Of a stretch of 64,000 nucleotides of DNA, positions 28,708 to 37,326 are shown piece by piece. Source of the stretch: Winogradskyella pelagia. GTDB lineage: Bacteria; Bacteroidota; Bacteroidia; Flavobacteriales; Flavobacteriaceae. The DNA lies in NCBI RefSeq assembly GCF_017581965.1, contig NZ_JAGEVF010000006.1:124001-188000 (forward strand), in the 5' to 3' direction. How positions within the stretch are numbered: position 1 is the first letter of the stretch; each line of letters begins with the position of its first letter. A model generated the notes under the pieces. It ran no database searches, was not told the DNA's origin, and saw nothing but the letters and a program-made list of their open reading frames with translations. Both the position numbers and the translations under genes were made by a program.

Positions 28708-28767
28708 TGTATTGAATTAAACCAAGACATAGTAAAACCCGTTTGAGAATATCAAATGGGTTTTTTT
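28690..28767 (+). promoter_or_regulatory. His operon attenuator with competing RNA structures
   Basis: The terminator hairpin is AAACCCGTTTGA (28735-28746), loop GAATA, TCAAATGGGTTT (28752-28763): a 12-bp stem with one G-U pair and a run of seven T. A competing pairing is visible: TCAAGCG (28692-28698) with CGTTTGA (28740-28746), seven pairs with one G-U. A ribosome stalled at the His codons 28663-28677 would leave 28692-28698 free and block the terminator. A ribosome reaching the stop codon would cover it and allow termination. The sites are seen; the mechanism is inferred. Confidence 0.75.
28735..28767 (+). terminator. Attenuator terminator upstream of hisG
   Basis: This is a 12-bp stem (28735-28746 with 28752-28763), a 5-nt loop and T-run 28761-28767. 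It stands alone between the leader peptide and hisG, so unregulated it would stop most transcripts before the operon. Confidence 0.88.
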
Positions 28768-28805
28768 ATTAAGCTCATAGTATCCTTAGACTAACCATAG
28801 TAAAA

Positions 28806-29663
28806 ATGAGTAAATTAAAAATTGCAGTTCAGAAATCTGGCCGACTTAATGAAGATTCTTTAAAGATTCTTAAAGCCATTGGTATATCCATTGATAATGG
28901 TAAAGATCAACTTAAAGCCTCTGCACGGAACTTTCCATTAGAAGTATTCTATCTTAGAAATGGAGATATACCTCAATATCTGAAAGATGGAGTTGTAGAT
29001 GCCGCCATAATAGGTGAGAACGTTCTGATTGAAAAAGGGAATGACTTAAACATTGTAGAACGATTAGGCTTTTCGAAATGTAGAGTTTCAATTGCGGTTC
29101 CAAAATCATCTGAAGCTAAATCTTTAAAGGATTTAGAGGGAAAACGCATTGCCACTTCGTACCCAAATACAGTAAATCAATTTTTGGAAAAGGCAGGAAT
29201 TACTGCAAACCTTCACATCATCAATGGCTCTGTTGAAATTGCACCAAATATTGGTTTAGCAGACGCAGTTTGCGATATCGTGTCTAGTGGGAGCACATTA
29301 TTTAAAAATGGACTTAAAGAAATAGATAAACTCTTATCTTCTGAAGCAGTTTTAGCAACTTCGCCTAAAATTTCAGATGAAAATCAAGCGATTATCGATA
29401 AAATTCAATTCCGTTTAAAATCTGTTTTAAGAGGTAGAGAAAACAAATATGTGCTTTTAAATGCACCGAATGATAAATTAGATAAGATTATTGAAATTTT
29501 ACCAGGAATGAATTCTCCAACAATTTTACCATTAGCTAAAGAAGGTTGGAGTTCTCTACACTCTGTAATTAATAAAAATGATTTTTGGAATGTCATAGAT
29601 GAACTTAAGTCAAACGGAGCAGAGGGAATTCTTGTATGTCCAATCGAAAATATGGTGCTGTAA
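28806..29663 (+). CDS. hisG: ATP phosphoribosyltransferase, long form
   Basis: HisG catalyses the first and feedback-controlled step of histidine synthesis, joining ATP and PRPP. The 285-residue length shows the long, hexameric form with a C-terminal ACT-like regulatory domain (from about 215), so no separate HisZ is needed. Motifs: IAVQKSGRLNEDSLKIL, DAAIIGENVL, KRIATSYPNTVNQFL, and the PRPP loop DAVCDIVSSGSTL. It is the first structural gene behind the attenuator. Confidence 0.96.
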   Translation: MSKLKIAVQKSGRLNEDSLKILKAIGISIDNGKDQLKASARNFPLEVFYLRNGDIPQYLKDGVVDAAIIGENVLIEKGNDLNIVERLGFSKCRVSIAVPKSSEAKSLKDLEGKRIATSYPNTVNQFLEKAGITANLHIINGSVEIAPNIGLADAVCDIVSSGSTLFKNGLKEIDKLLSSEAVLATSPKISDENQAIIDKIQFRLKSVLRGRENKYVLLNAPNDKLDKIIEILPGMNSPTILPLAKEGWSSLHSVINKNDFWNVIDELKSNGAEGILVCPIENMVL

Positions 29664-30943
29664 TGAAAACATTCATAAACCCAAATCGAAACGATTGGAA
29701 GTCAATATTAAAACGTCCAACAAAAACTGTTGATGATATCGAAGCGACTGTCTTAGATATTTTCAAAGATGTCAAACTCAATGGAGATAATGCCTTAAAA
29801 TCATATACTGAAAAATTTGACAAAGTCGCTTTAGAGAATCAAATTGTTTCAGAAGAAGAAGTTATTGAAGCTTCAAATAATGTTTCAAATGAATTAAAGG
29901 AAGCTATTCAATTGGCAAAGTCAAATATTGAATCATTTCACAAAGCGCAAGTTACTGATAGAGTGGAAGTCACAACAATGGATGGTGTAGATTGTTGGCA
30001 AGAAAAAAGACCTATTCAAAAAGTTGGCTTGTATATTCCTGGTGGAACAGCACCTTTGTTTTCAACCGTTTTAATGTTAGCTATACCTGCAAATATTGCA
30101 GGGTGCAAAGACATTGTATTATGCTCGCCACCAAATAAAGAAGGTAAAATTGCTAACGAAATCTTATACACAGCACAACTCTGTGGTGTAACAAAAATTA
30201 TAAAAGCAGGAGGAATTCAAGCTGTTGCTGGGCTAACATTTGGAACTGAATCCATTCCACAAGTGTATAAAATTTTTGGTCCCGGAAATCAGTATGTAAC
30301 AGTTGCAAAACAACTAGCTACAAAATACGGTGTAGCCATTGATATGCCTGCTGGTCCAAGCGAACTGTTGGTCATGGCAGATGCATCTGCAAATGCTGCA
30401 TACGTGGCCTCAGATTTGTTAAGTCAGGCAGAACATGGTTCAGATAGTCAAGTTATTTTAGTAACTACGTCAAAAGTTTTCGCTGAAAAGGTTGATGCTG
30501 AAGTTAAGTCGCAACTTGAAGTTTTGCCAAGAAAAGTATTGGCTATTGATGCTATTAACAATTCAAAATTCATCGTTGTAGATAGTTTCACAATAGCCTT
30601 AGATTTAATTGATGAATATGGACCAGAACACTTTATTGTAGCAACTAATGATGACGATTATTTTGTAGAAAATATAGGTAATGCAGGTTCTGTATTTATA
30701 GGCAACTATACGCCAGAAAGCGCTGGTGATTATGCATCTGGTACAAATCATACCTTACCAACAAATGGATTTTCTAAAGCCTATTCTGGTGTTAACTTAG
30801 ATAGTTTTCAAAAGAGTATGACTTTTCAGAAAATATCTGCGAAAGGTATTACTAATATCGGATCAGCTATTGAATTAATGGCTGAGGCAGAAGGATTACA
30901 GGCGCATAAAAATGCAGTTTCTATAAGGCTAAAAGACTTATAG
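29663..30943 (+). CDS. hisD: Histidinol dehydrogenase
   Basis: HisD converts histidinol to histidine in two NAD+-linked steps at a zinc site. The start at 29663 overlaps the hisG stop (TAATG); an in-frame ATG at 29636 would extend into hisG and is less likely. The 426-residue product has VGLYIPGGTAPLFSTVLML, KIFGPGNQYV, DMPAGPSELLV, LLSQAEHGSDSQV (zinc and substrate residues) and GTNHTLPTNGFSKAYSG. The length is standard. Confidence 0.96.
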   Translation: MKTFINPNRNDWKSILKRPTKTVDDIEATVLDIFKDVKLNGDNALKSYTEKFDKVALENQIVSEEEVIEASNNVSNELKEAIQLAKSNIESFHKAQVTDRVEVTTMDGVDCWQEKRPIQKVGLYIPGGTAPLFSTVLMLAIPANIAGCKDIVLCSPPNKEGKIANEILYTAQLCGVTKIIKAGGIQAVAGLTFGTESIPQVYKIFGPGNQYVTVAKQLATKYGVAIDMPAGPSELLVMADASANAAYVASDLLSQAEHGSDSQVILVTTSKVFAEKVDAEVKSQLEVLPRKVLAIDAINNSKFIVVDSFTIALDLIDEYGPEHFIVATNDDDYFVENIGNAGSVFIGNYTPESAGDYASGTNHTLPTNGFSKAYSGVNLDSFQKSMTFQKISAKGITNIGSAIELMAEAEGLQAHKNAVSIRLKDL

Positions 30944-30950
30944 AAAGTGT

Positions 30951-31033
30951 GCTGAACTCGTTTCAGTACCTCATAAATTAAAATTAGATTCTGAAATCAA
31001 AGATTCAACGGAGTTAAATAAATTCAGAATGAC
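30951..31033. repeat. Palindromic CTGAA...TTCAG elements between hisD and hisC
   Basis: The gap contains CTGAACTCGTTTCAG at 30952-30966 and a second, longer-spaced unit with ATTCTGAA at 30988-30995 and TTCAGAAT at 31023-31030. Related palindromes occur in other gaps of this operon. They look like dispersed REP-type repeats. Confidence 0.6.
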
Positions 31034-31036
31034 AAA

Positions 31037-32089
31037 ATGAAAGATTTAAACATAAATAATCTCTTAAGAGAAAATATAAAAAATATAAAAGCGTATTCTT
31101 CCGCAAGAGATGAGTATAAAGATGCTACTGCAGATATGGTTTTTATTGATGCTAATGAAAATCCATTTCAATCTAATGTTAACAGATACCCTGACCCTCA
31201 ACAGTCCAAAGTAAAACAACGACTAGCTGAGATTAAAGGCGTTAAAACCTCTCAAATTTTGTTGGGTAATGGAAGTGATGAAGTTTTGGATTTATTATTT
31301 AGGGCCTTTTGCGAACCCAATCGTGATAACGTAATTACATTACCACCTACATATGGTATGTATTCGGTTTTAGCAGATTTAAATGCTGTAGAAATCCAAT
31401 CAGTTTTGCTAGACGATAATTTTGAGCCCAAAGTTGAGGAGATACTAGCTACTCAAGATATGAATTCAAAAATTTTGTTTCTATGCTCGCCTAACAATCC
31501 AACAGCTAATAGTTTCAATTCTCATAACGTTGAAGAGTTACTGAATAATTTTAAAGGTATAGTTGTAATTGATGAGGCTTATATTGATTTTTCAAACAGC
31601 GACAGTTGGTTGAGTAGATTAAATGAATTTCCAAATCTCGTAGTAACGCAAACCCTTTCGAAAGCTTACGGATTAGCGGGAATTAGACTTGGCATATGCT
31701 ATGCTTCAGAATTTATTATTTCAGTTTTGAATAAAATTAAACCACCCTATAACGTCAATCAATTATCTCAGGATAAGGCTTTGGAACGCTTAACACGATT
31801 AGATGAAGTAAAAAAAGAAGTTGATTCAATATTAACTGAACGCGAAATACTTATAACAAAATTATCAGAGATATCGTTTATTAAGTCTATATATCCTTCG
31901 GATGCTAATTTCCTCTTAGTAAAAATAGATGATGCTAATCAACGTTACTCGGAATTAATTAAAAGAGGTATTGTCGTTAGAAATAGAACAACACAACCTT
32001 TATGTGAAAATTGTTTAAGATTTACAATTGGCACTCCAACTGAAAATGAAAAATTAATTGAAACACTTCAATTAATTTCGAAATCCTGA
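31037..32089 (+). CDS. hisC: Histidinol-phosphate aminotransferase
   Basis: This fold-type I PLP enzyme transaminates imidazole-acetol phosphate with glutamate. The 350-residue protein has IDANENPFQSNVNRYPDPQQ, LLGNGSDEVLDLLFRAF, LCSPNNPTAN, VVIDEAYIDFS and the PLP-lysine segment TQTLSKAYGLAGIRLG. The end, RNRTTQPLCENCLRFTIGT, carries the substrate-binding Arg. The stop codon lies inside a CCTGAA...TTCAGG palindrome that continues past the gene. Confidence 0.95.
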   Translation: MKDLNINNLLRENIKNIKAYSSARDEYKDATADMVFIDANENPFQSNVNRYPDPQQSKVKQRLAEIKGVKTSQILLGNGSDEVLDLLFRAFCEPNRDNVITLPPTYGMYSVLADLNAVEIQSVLLDDNFEPKVEEILATQDMNSKILFLCSPNNPTANSFNSHNVEELLNNFKGIVVIDEAYIDFSNSDSWLSRLNEFPNLVVTQTLSKAYGLAGIRLGICYASEFIISVLNKIKPPYNVNQLSQDKALERLTRLDEVKKEVDSILTEREILITKLSEISFIKSIYPSDANFLLVKIDDANQRYSELIKRGIVVRNRTTQPLCENCLRFTIGTPTENEKLIETLQLISKS

Positions 32090-32101
32090 ACTTATTTCAG
32101 G
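32085..32101. repeat. Palindrome flanking the GIY-YIG gene, left copy
   Basis: CCTGAA-CTTAT-TTCAGG is a perfect 6-bp inverted repeat around 5 bp. It covers the last five bases of hisC and ends 22 bp before the GIY-YIG ATG. Its sequence recurs, inverted, after that gene (32411-32426). Confidence 0.7.
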
Positions 32102-32122
32102 AACTTTAAAATTGAAATATAA

Positions 32123-32404
32123 ATGTCTAAATATTACTGTTACATATTATCAAATAAGAATAGAACAGTTTTATATATTGGATATACCGAAGATTTGCAA
32201 CAAAGACTAGAAGAACATAAAAATGGAAAGGGAGCTGTTTTTACAAAAAAGTATAATTCCATTGACTTGATTCATTTTGAAGAATTTGAATTAAAAAAAG
32301 AAGCGAAATCGAGAGAAAAACAACTCAAGAATTGGCATAAAGAATGGAAGTGGAATCTGATTAAAGAGTTCAATCCAGAATTGAAGAAAATAGAATTAAA
32401 ATAA
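32123..32404 (+). CDS. Small stand-alone GIY-YIG nuclease-domain protein
   Basis: The 93-residue protein is a single GIY-YIG domain: YYCYILS (residues 4-10) and YIGYT (18-22) replace GIY and YIG, with Arg28 in LQQRLEEH and Glu65 in REKQLKNW as the catalytic-type residues. All the usual active-site positions are filled. It belongs to the UPF0213/YhbQ-like group and has no DNA-recognition domain. It has no role in histidine synthesis, yet it sits between hisC and hisB in the same direction, bracketed by inverted copies of a palindrome. This suggests insertion as a cassette. Confidence 0.88.
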   Translation: MSKYYCYILSNKNRTVLYIGYTEDLQQRLEEHKNGKGAVFTKKYNSIDLIHFEEFELKKEAKSREKQLKNWHKEWKWNLIKEFNPELKKIELK

Positions 32405-32410
32405 TAAGAC

Positions 32411-32426
32411 CCTGAAATAAATCCAG
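32411..32426. repeat. Palindrome flanking the GIY-YIG gene, right copy
   Basis: On the minus strand this reads CTGGATTTATTTCAGG, matching 14 of 16 positions of CTGAACTTATTTCAGG at 32086-32101. The two copies are therefore in inverted orientation around the GIY-YIG gene. This copy starts 7 bp after its stop. Confidence 0.6.
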
Positions 32427-32446
32427 CGTTGATTAACAAATTAATC

Positions 32447-33580
32447 ATGAAACCAGTATTATTTATAGATAGAGACGGTACTTTAATTAAAGAACCCGCA
32501 GACGAACAAATAGATTCATTTGAGAAATTAGAGTTCTACCCAAAGGTCTTTCAATACTTAAGCAAAATAGCTAATGAATTGAATTTTGAAATCGTAATGA
32601 TTACCAATCAAGATGGTTTAGGTACAGATGTCTATCCTGAAGACACGTTTTGGCCTGTGCATAATTTTGTTTTAAAGACATTTGAAAGTGAAGGTGTTCT
32701 ATTTGAAGAGCAGTTCATAGACAGAACATTCGCAAAGGATAATGCACCAACCCGCAAACCTAATACAGGATTGTTAACCAAGTATTTTTCTGAGGATTAT
32801 GATTTAGCAAATTCATTTGTAATAGGTGATAGATTAACAGATGTTGAATTGGCTAAGAATCTTGGGGCAAAAGGCATTTTTATAAATGACAATACCAATC
32901 TCGGTACAGATGAAGTCACCGTAAGTAATAACGAATTACAAGATTTCATTGCTTTAGAAACCAATGACTGGGAAGCGATATATAGGTTTTTAAAAACCAC
33001 AGAGCGTATAGGTTCAATAGAACGTAACACCAATGAAACTAAGATTAAAATAGACCTTAATCTAGACGGAACTGGAAAGAGTAATATTGATACAGGTATA
33101 GCGTTTTTTGACCATATGTTAGACCAAATTGCACGTCATGGTCAAATGGACTTAAATATTAAAGTTGATGGTGATTTAGAAGTAGATGAGCATCATACCA
33201 TTGAAGATACTGCCATTGCCTTGGGCGAAGTATTTGCTCAGACGCTTGGTAATAAATTAGGTATAGAACGTTATGGGTTTTCATTACCAATGGACGATTG
33301 TTTAGCTCAAGTAGCTATTGATTTTGGTGGTCGTAATTGGCTCATTTGGGAAGCAGATTTTAAACGCGAAATGATTGGTAAAATGCCTACAGAAATGTTT
33401 TATCACTTCTTCAAGTCCTTCACAGATGGTGCCAAATGTAATTTGAATGTAAAAGTCGAAGGCACAAACGAACATCACAAGATTGAAGCCATATTCAAGG
33501 CATTTGCAAAGGCAATAAAAATGGCTGTAAAACAAGATATAGAAAAAATGATTTTGCCATCAACAAAAGGAATGCTGTAA
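32447..33580 (+). CDS. hisB: Bifunctional histidinol-phosphatase / imidazoleglycerol-phosphate dehydratase
   Basis: The N-terminal part (about 1-170) is a HAD-type histidinol-phosphatase with the nucleophile motif [15 protein letters not shown] and [16 protein letters not shown]. The C-terminal part (about 185-377) is the dehydratase, with [33 protein letters not shown] and [18 protein letters not shown]. It supplies two non-consecutive steps. The ATG at 32447 is preferred over the TTG at 32429 because it puts the HAD motif at the N-terminus. It overlaps hisH by one base. Confidence 0.95.
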   Translation: MKPVLFIDRDGTLIKEPADEQIDSFEKLEFYPKVFQYLSKIANELNFEIVMITNQDGLGTDVYPEDTFWPVHNFVLKTFESEGVLFEEQFIDRTFAKDNAPTRKPNTGLLTKYFSEDYDLANSFVIGDRLTDVELAKNLGAKGIFINDNTNLGTDEVTVSNNELQDFIALETNDWEAIYRFLKTTERIGSIERNTNETKIKIDLNLDGTGKSNIDTGIAFFDHMLDQIARHGQMDLNIKVDGDLEVDEHHTIEDTAIALGEVFAQTLGNKLGIERYGFSLPMDDCLAQVAIDFGGRNWLIWEADFKREMIGKMPTEMFYHFFKSFTDGAKCNLNVKVEGTNEHHKIEAIFKAFAKAIKMAVKQDIEKMILPSTKGML

Positions 33581-34161
33581 TGGATTTAAAAATAGTCAAT
33601 TACGGTGCAGGTAATATCAAGAGTATTCAATTCGCTTTTCAGCGTTTGGGATATGATGCTGTATTATCTAACAATCCAGATGAAATTATTAAGGCAGATA
33701 AAGTCATTTTTCCTGGGGTAGGTGAAGCCAGTTCGGCAATGAAAATGTTAAGAGCATCTGGTTTGGATGCATTGATCCCCCAACTTAAGCAACCTGTTTT
33801 GGGTATTTGTTTAGGTATGCAACTGATGTGTAATCATACTGAAGAAGGAAATACTAAAGGTTTAGGGATTTTCAATACAAATGTTAAGCGGTTTTCAAAT
33901 AATGTAAAGGTACCTCAAATGGGCTGGAACAGAATTAAAAATCTTAAATCTGGTTTATTTAAAGGTATAAGTGAAAAAGAATACATGTACCTTGTGCATA
34001 GTTATTATGCGGAAGATTGTGATGAATCTATTGCGACTTCAGATTATGAAATAGACTATGCTTCAGCATTAGAAAATGATAATTTCTTTGGGGTTCAGTT
34101 TCACCCAGAGAAATCAGGAAAAATAGGAGAGCAGTTACTAAAAAACTTTTTAGAGTTATAA
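33580..34161 (+). CDS. hisH: Imidazole glycerol phosphate synthase, glutaminase subunit
   Basis: HisH hydrolyses glutamine and channels ammonia to HisF. The 193-residue class I amidotransferase has IVNYGAGNIKSI, FPGVGEASSAM, the nucleophile elbow LGICLGMQLM, and FGVQFHPEKSG with the catalytic His-Pro-Glu. It starts on the last base of hisB (TAATG), which implies coupled translation. Confidence 0.96.
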   Translation: MDLKIVNYGAGNIKSIQFAFQRLGYDAVLSNNPDEIIKADKVIFPGVGEASSAMKMLRASGLDALIPQLKQPVLGICLGMQLMCNHTEEGNTKGLGIFNTNVKRFSNNVKVPQMGWNRIKNLKSGLFKGISEKEYMYLVHSYYAEDCDESIATSDYEIDYASALENDNFFGVQFHPEKSGKIGEQLLKNFLEL

Positions 34162-34896
34162 ATGAGAATTATACCAGCCATAGATATTATAGAAGGAAAG
34201 TGTGTAAGACTAACTAAAGGTGATTACGATACTAAAAAAGTGTACAATGAAAATCCTTTAGAAGTGGCCAAAGCGTTTGAAGGCTCAGGTATTGAGTATT
34301 TACATTTGGTTGACCTAGACGGAGCCAAAGCGAAGCATATTGTGAACTATAAAGTTTTAGAGCAAATCGCAGCTAAAACAAATCTGAAAATTGATTTTGG
34401 TGGTGGTTTAAAATCGAACGAAGATTTAAATATTGCTTTTAATTGTGGTGCACGACAGATTACTGGCGGAAGTATTGCAGTTAGCGATAGAGAAACTTTT
34501 GAAGGTTGGTTAGCTAAATATGGACCTCAAAAAATTATTTTAGGCGCAGATAGTAATGAAGGTAAAATTGCCATCAATGGTTGGCAAGATAACAGTAAAG
34601 AGGAAGTGGTTTCCTTTATCAAGGATTATCAGAGAAAACATATTAAATACGTGATTTGTACAGATATTTCTAAAGACGGCATGTTAGAAGGTCCATCAAT
34701 TGATTTGTATAAAACCATAATAAAAGAATGTAGCAGTAGTAGTGGTGCCCAATCTATTAATCTTATTGCTTCAGGAGGTGTTTCTGGAATTAAAGATTTG
34801 GAAAACCTAGAAGCTATTGGTTGTGAAGGTGTTATCATAGGAAAAGCCATCTACGAGAACAGAATCAGTTTAAAAGAATTAAGACAATTTTTATAG
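34162..34896 (+). CDS. hisA: Phosphoribosylformimino-AICAR-phosphate isomerase
   Basis: HisA opens the ribose ring of ProFAR in an Amadori rearrangement. The 244-residue half-barrel-duplicated TIM protein has [14 protein letters not shown] with the catalytic-type Asp8, [24 protein letters not shown], and [14 protein letters not shown] with the second Asp. It directly abuts hisH and is followed 1 bp later by hisF. Confidence 0.96.
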   Translation: MRIIPAIDIIEGKCVRLTKGDYDTKKVYNENPLEVAKAFEGSGIEYLHLVDLDGAKAKHIVNYKVLEQIAAKTNLKIDFGGGLKSNEDLNIAFNCGARQITGGSIAVSDRETFEGWLAKYGPQKIILGADSNEGKIAINGWQDNSKEEVVSFIKDYQRKHIKYVICTDISKDGMLEGPSIDLYKTIIKECSSSSGAQSINLIASGGVSGIKDLENLEAIGCEGVIIGKAIYENRISLKELRQFL

Positions 34897-34897
34897 T

Positions 34898-35653
34898 ATG
34901 TTGACCAAACGCATTGTTCCCTGTTTAGATATCAAAGATGGTCGTACTGTAAAAGGTGTCAATTTTGTTGATTTACGTGATGCAGGTGACCCAGTAGTTC
35001 TTGCCAAGCAATATGCTGATTTAGGTGCAGACGAATTGGTGTTTTTAGATATTTCCGCAACCCAGGAAAAACGCAGAACCATGCACGATATGGTACTAAA
35101 AGTAGCCGAGCAAGTGAATATACCATTTACTGTAGGTGGAGGAATTTCATCAATCGAGGATGTAGATGATTTATTACATTGTGGCGCAGATAAAGTATCT
35201 ATAAACTCGTCAGCAGTAAAACGACCAGGATTGATTAATGAATTATCTCAAAAATTCGGTAGTCAATGCATCGTTGTTGCTATAGATGCAAAAAAAATAG
35301 GAGAGGAGTGGTTTGTGCATTTAGCCGGAGGCACTATTCCAACCGACATTAAATTATTCGAATGGGCTAAAGAAGTGGAAGACCGTGGTGCTGGTGAAAT
35401 TTTATTTACTTCCATGAATCATGATGGAACCAAAGGTGGTTTTGCAAATGAAGCGTTAGCTAAATTATCCGATTTAGTAAACATTCCTATTATTGCTTCT
35501 GGTGGCGCAGGAACTATTCAGCATTTTGCTGATACATTTAAATTAGGAAAAGCTGATGCAGCATTAGCTGCGAGTGTATTTCATTTTGGTGAAATACCTA
35601 TTATAGAATTAAAAAAAGAATTGAGAAAACAAGGTGTAGAAGTGCGACTTTAG
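34898..35653 (+). CDS. hisF: Imidazole glycerol phosphate synthase, cyclase subunit
   Basis: HisF receives ammonia from HisH and produces imidazole glycerol phosphate and AICAR. The 251-residue TIM barrel has [17 protein letters not shown] (Asp11), [32 protein letters not shown] (second catalytic Asp) and [12 protein letters not shown]. It is a paralogue of the adjacent hisA, and all catalytic residues are present. Confidence 0.97.
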   Translation: MLTKRIVPCLDIKDGRTVKGVNFVDLRDAGDPVVLAKQYADLGADELVFLDISATQEKRRTMHDMVLKVAEQVNIPFTVGGGISSIEDVDDLLHCGADKVSINSSAVKRPGLINELSQKFGSQCIVVAIDAKKIGEEWFVHLAGGTIPTDIKLFEWAKEVEDRGAGEILFTSMNHDGTKGGFANEALAKLSDLVNIPIIASGGAGTIQHFADTFKLGKADAALAASVFHFGEIPIIELKKELRKQGVEVRL

Positions 35654-35658
35654 TCGTT

Positions 35659-35679
35659 ATGCGGAACTTGTTTCAGCAT
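35659..35679. repeat. Palindromic repeat between hisF and hisIE
   Basis: ATGCGGAA-CTTGT-TTCAGCAT is an inverted repeat with one mismatch, in the same family as the elements at 30952-30966 and 32085-32101. It fills most of the 43-bp gap between hisF and hisIE. Confidence 0.6.
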
Positions 35680-35696
35680 CTCATAACTAACATAAT

Positions 35697-36296
35697 ATGA
35701 ACATAGATTTCAATAAAAATAAAGACGGTTTAGTACCAGCAATTATTCAAGATGCATTAACAAAAAATGTCCTTATGCTGGGCTACATGAATGCTGAAGC
35801 ATTAGAAAAAACAAAAGCGTCTGGATTAGTGACATTTTTTAGCAGAACAAAAAATCGACTTTGGACAAAAGGAGAAGAAAGTGGAAATGTTCTAAATCTA
35901 GTAGATATAAAACTAGATTGCGATAGCGATACGCTTTTAATTTCAGTAAATCCAAAAGGTCCAACTTGTCACAAAGGTTCAGATACCTGCTGGAATGAAG
36001 CTAATGAACAATCATTTGGTTTTATTTCAAAATTAGAAAACACCATTACATCTAGAATAAAAAACGCTGATACACAAAAATCATATGTTGCCTCACTATT
36101 TGCAAAAGGTATCAATAAAGTTGCGCAAAAGGTAGGAGAAGAAGCTGTAGAGGTTGTTATTGAGGCAAAAGATGATAACGATGACTTATTCTTGGAAGAA
36201 AGTGCAGATTTACTCTTTCATTATTTAATGTTACTGCAGGCTAAAGGCTTTAAGCTTAAAGACGTAGTTAATGTTTTAAAGGGACGTGACAAATAG
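35697..36296 (+). CDS. hisIE: Bifunctional phosphoribosyl-AMP cyclohydrolase / phosphoribosyl-ATP pyrophosphatase
   Basis: The N-terminal HisI half (about 1-105) has the metal-binding LDCDSDTLLI and GPTCHKGSDTCW segments. The C-terminal HisE half (about 110-199) has KGINKVAQKVGEEAVEVVIEAK and EESADLLFHYLMLL. Together they catalyse steps two and three after HisG. The fusion is common. It is the last gene of the operon; its stop is immediately followed by the stop of the convergent gene at 36297. Confidence 0.96.
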   Translation: MNIDFNKNKDGLVPAIIQDALTKNVLMLGYMNAEALEKTKASGLVTFFSRTKNRLWTKGEESGNVLNLVDIKLDCDSDTLLISVNPKGPTCHKGSDTCWNEANEQSFGFISKLENTITSRIKNADTQKSYVASLFAKGINKVAQKVGEEAVEVVIEAKDDNDDLFLEESADLLFHYLMLLQAKGFKLKDVVNVLKGRDK

Positions 36297-36731
36297 TTAC
36301 CGTGTATAGGTCATTGTAGAAACTATATTTCCCTCTTTATCATAATAAGTCCATTTACCGATTGGTCGTTTCCAATGTAAATATTGACCTTTTGATTTTA
36401 TGCTCCCATCTTCATAAAAAAAAGTTACAGGCCCTTCTACCTTATTGTTTTTGTAAGTTCCTTCGCAAACCTTTCTTCCATAAGGGTCAAAGTCAGTCCA
36501 TTTTCCGTTTCCTACACCATTGACATACTCTTGCATGGTCATATAATTGCCGTTATCATACTTTCCATACAAAACACCTGTAAAGGGCTTATCTGAGCCC
36601 GTCTCGTAATATATCGAACCCAATTTATAGGCTTTTTGATAAGTGTCTGACATGGCCACCAATTTCTGTTTTTGAGCGAAACCGACATTAATTACTAAAA
36701 GAACTAAAAGAGTAGAGAGAAACGTTTTCAT
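36297..36731 (-). CDS. Secreted MORN/YwqK-like repeat protein
   Basis: The 144-residue product has a signal peptide (about 1-19, ending GFAQ) and three or so short repeats of the kind G.W..YD..G (NGKWTDFDPYGRKVCEGTY, GPVTFFYEDGSIKSKGQY, IGKWTYYDKEGNIVS). These resemble the MORN-like repeats of YwqK-type proteins. In Bacteroidota such proteins are numerous, exported and uncharacterised. It abuts hisIE stop to stop with no intervening base. Confidence 0.75.
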   Translation of the reverse strand: MKTFLSTLLVLLVINVGFAQKQKLVAMSDTYQKAYKLGSIYYETGSDKPFTGVLYGKYDNGNYMTMQEYVNGVGNGKWTDFDPYGRKVCEGTYKNNKVEGPVTFFYEDGSIKSKGQYLHWKRPIGKWTYYDKEGNIVSTMTYTR

Positions 36732-36829
36732 GATTATTATTTTAACTTATATATGCAAAAATGTCATCAATGGATGAGCATTTTAATATATTCTCATAAA
36801 AAACCTTTTCAAAACTGTCAAATCATCCC

Positions 36830-37240
36830 TTAGTTTAGATAGCCTTTTGTGGCTGAATATTTAGAAAACCATGCTAAAACAACAGCGAACAGTATTATCA
36901 TAATGGTCATTGGTATACTGCTAGCATAGCCATTGATTAATAAATACCCCATTTGTATAACAACTGCAATCAGTGAAACATAAAATAGCATCACAGCTAA
37001 TTTTTTTCTAAATAGTAATAATAAAGAAGCGAGCGCACCACCAAATACGGCTAAAGCAAAGGCAGCCGTGACAAACGAGGGCAAGTTTGCTGCAATTTCT
37101 AATTGTTCCTTAGAATACATAGCACGATAGCTTTCGGTATTATAGGCTTGCTGCAAGTAAGCATTGACACCCATCGCATTCCAAATGAGCGCCACAACAC
37201 CAACAATCCAATACCAAATAGGAGGTTTTTTTGTAGTCAT
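36830..37240 (-). CDS. Conserved four-helix membrane protein, unknown function
   Basis: The 136-residue protein has predicted membrane segments at about 8-28, 52-75, 80-100 and 107-126. I recall similar small Bacteroidota proteins starting with PPIWYWIVG; some are labelled sugar transporter in databases without firm evidence. No catalytic motif is visible. It has 98 bp before the next minus-strand gene and may share its transcript. Confidence 0.65.
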   Translation of the reverse strand: MTTKKPPIWYWIVGVVALIWNAMGVNAYLQQAYNTESYRAMYSKEQLEIAANLPSFVTAAFALAVFGGALASLLLLFRKKLAVMLFYVSLIAVVIQMGYLLINGYASSIPMTIMIILFAVVLAWFSKYSATKGYLN

Positions 37241-37326
37241 AATTGATAAATTTTAGTTAGTAGTAAGCATCAAGTTATAAAATATTTTTGATTGCACGGT
37301 TCATTTACACTAATTTCGGCGTTGTT

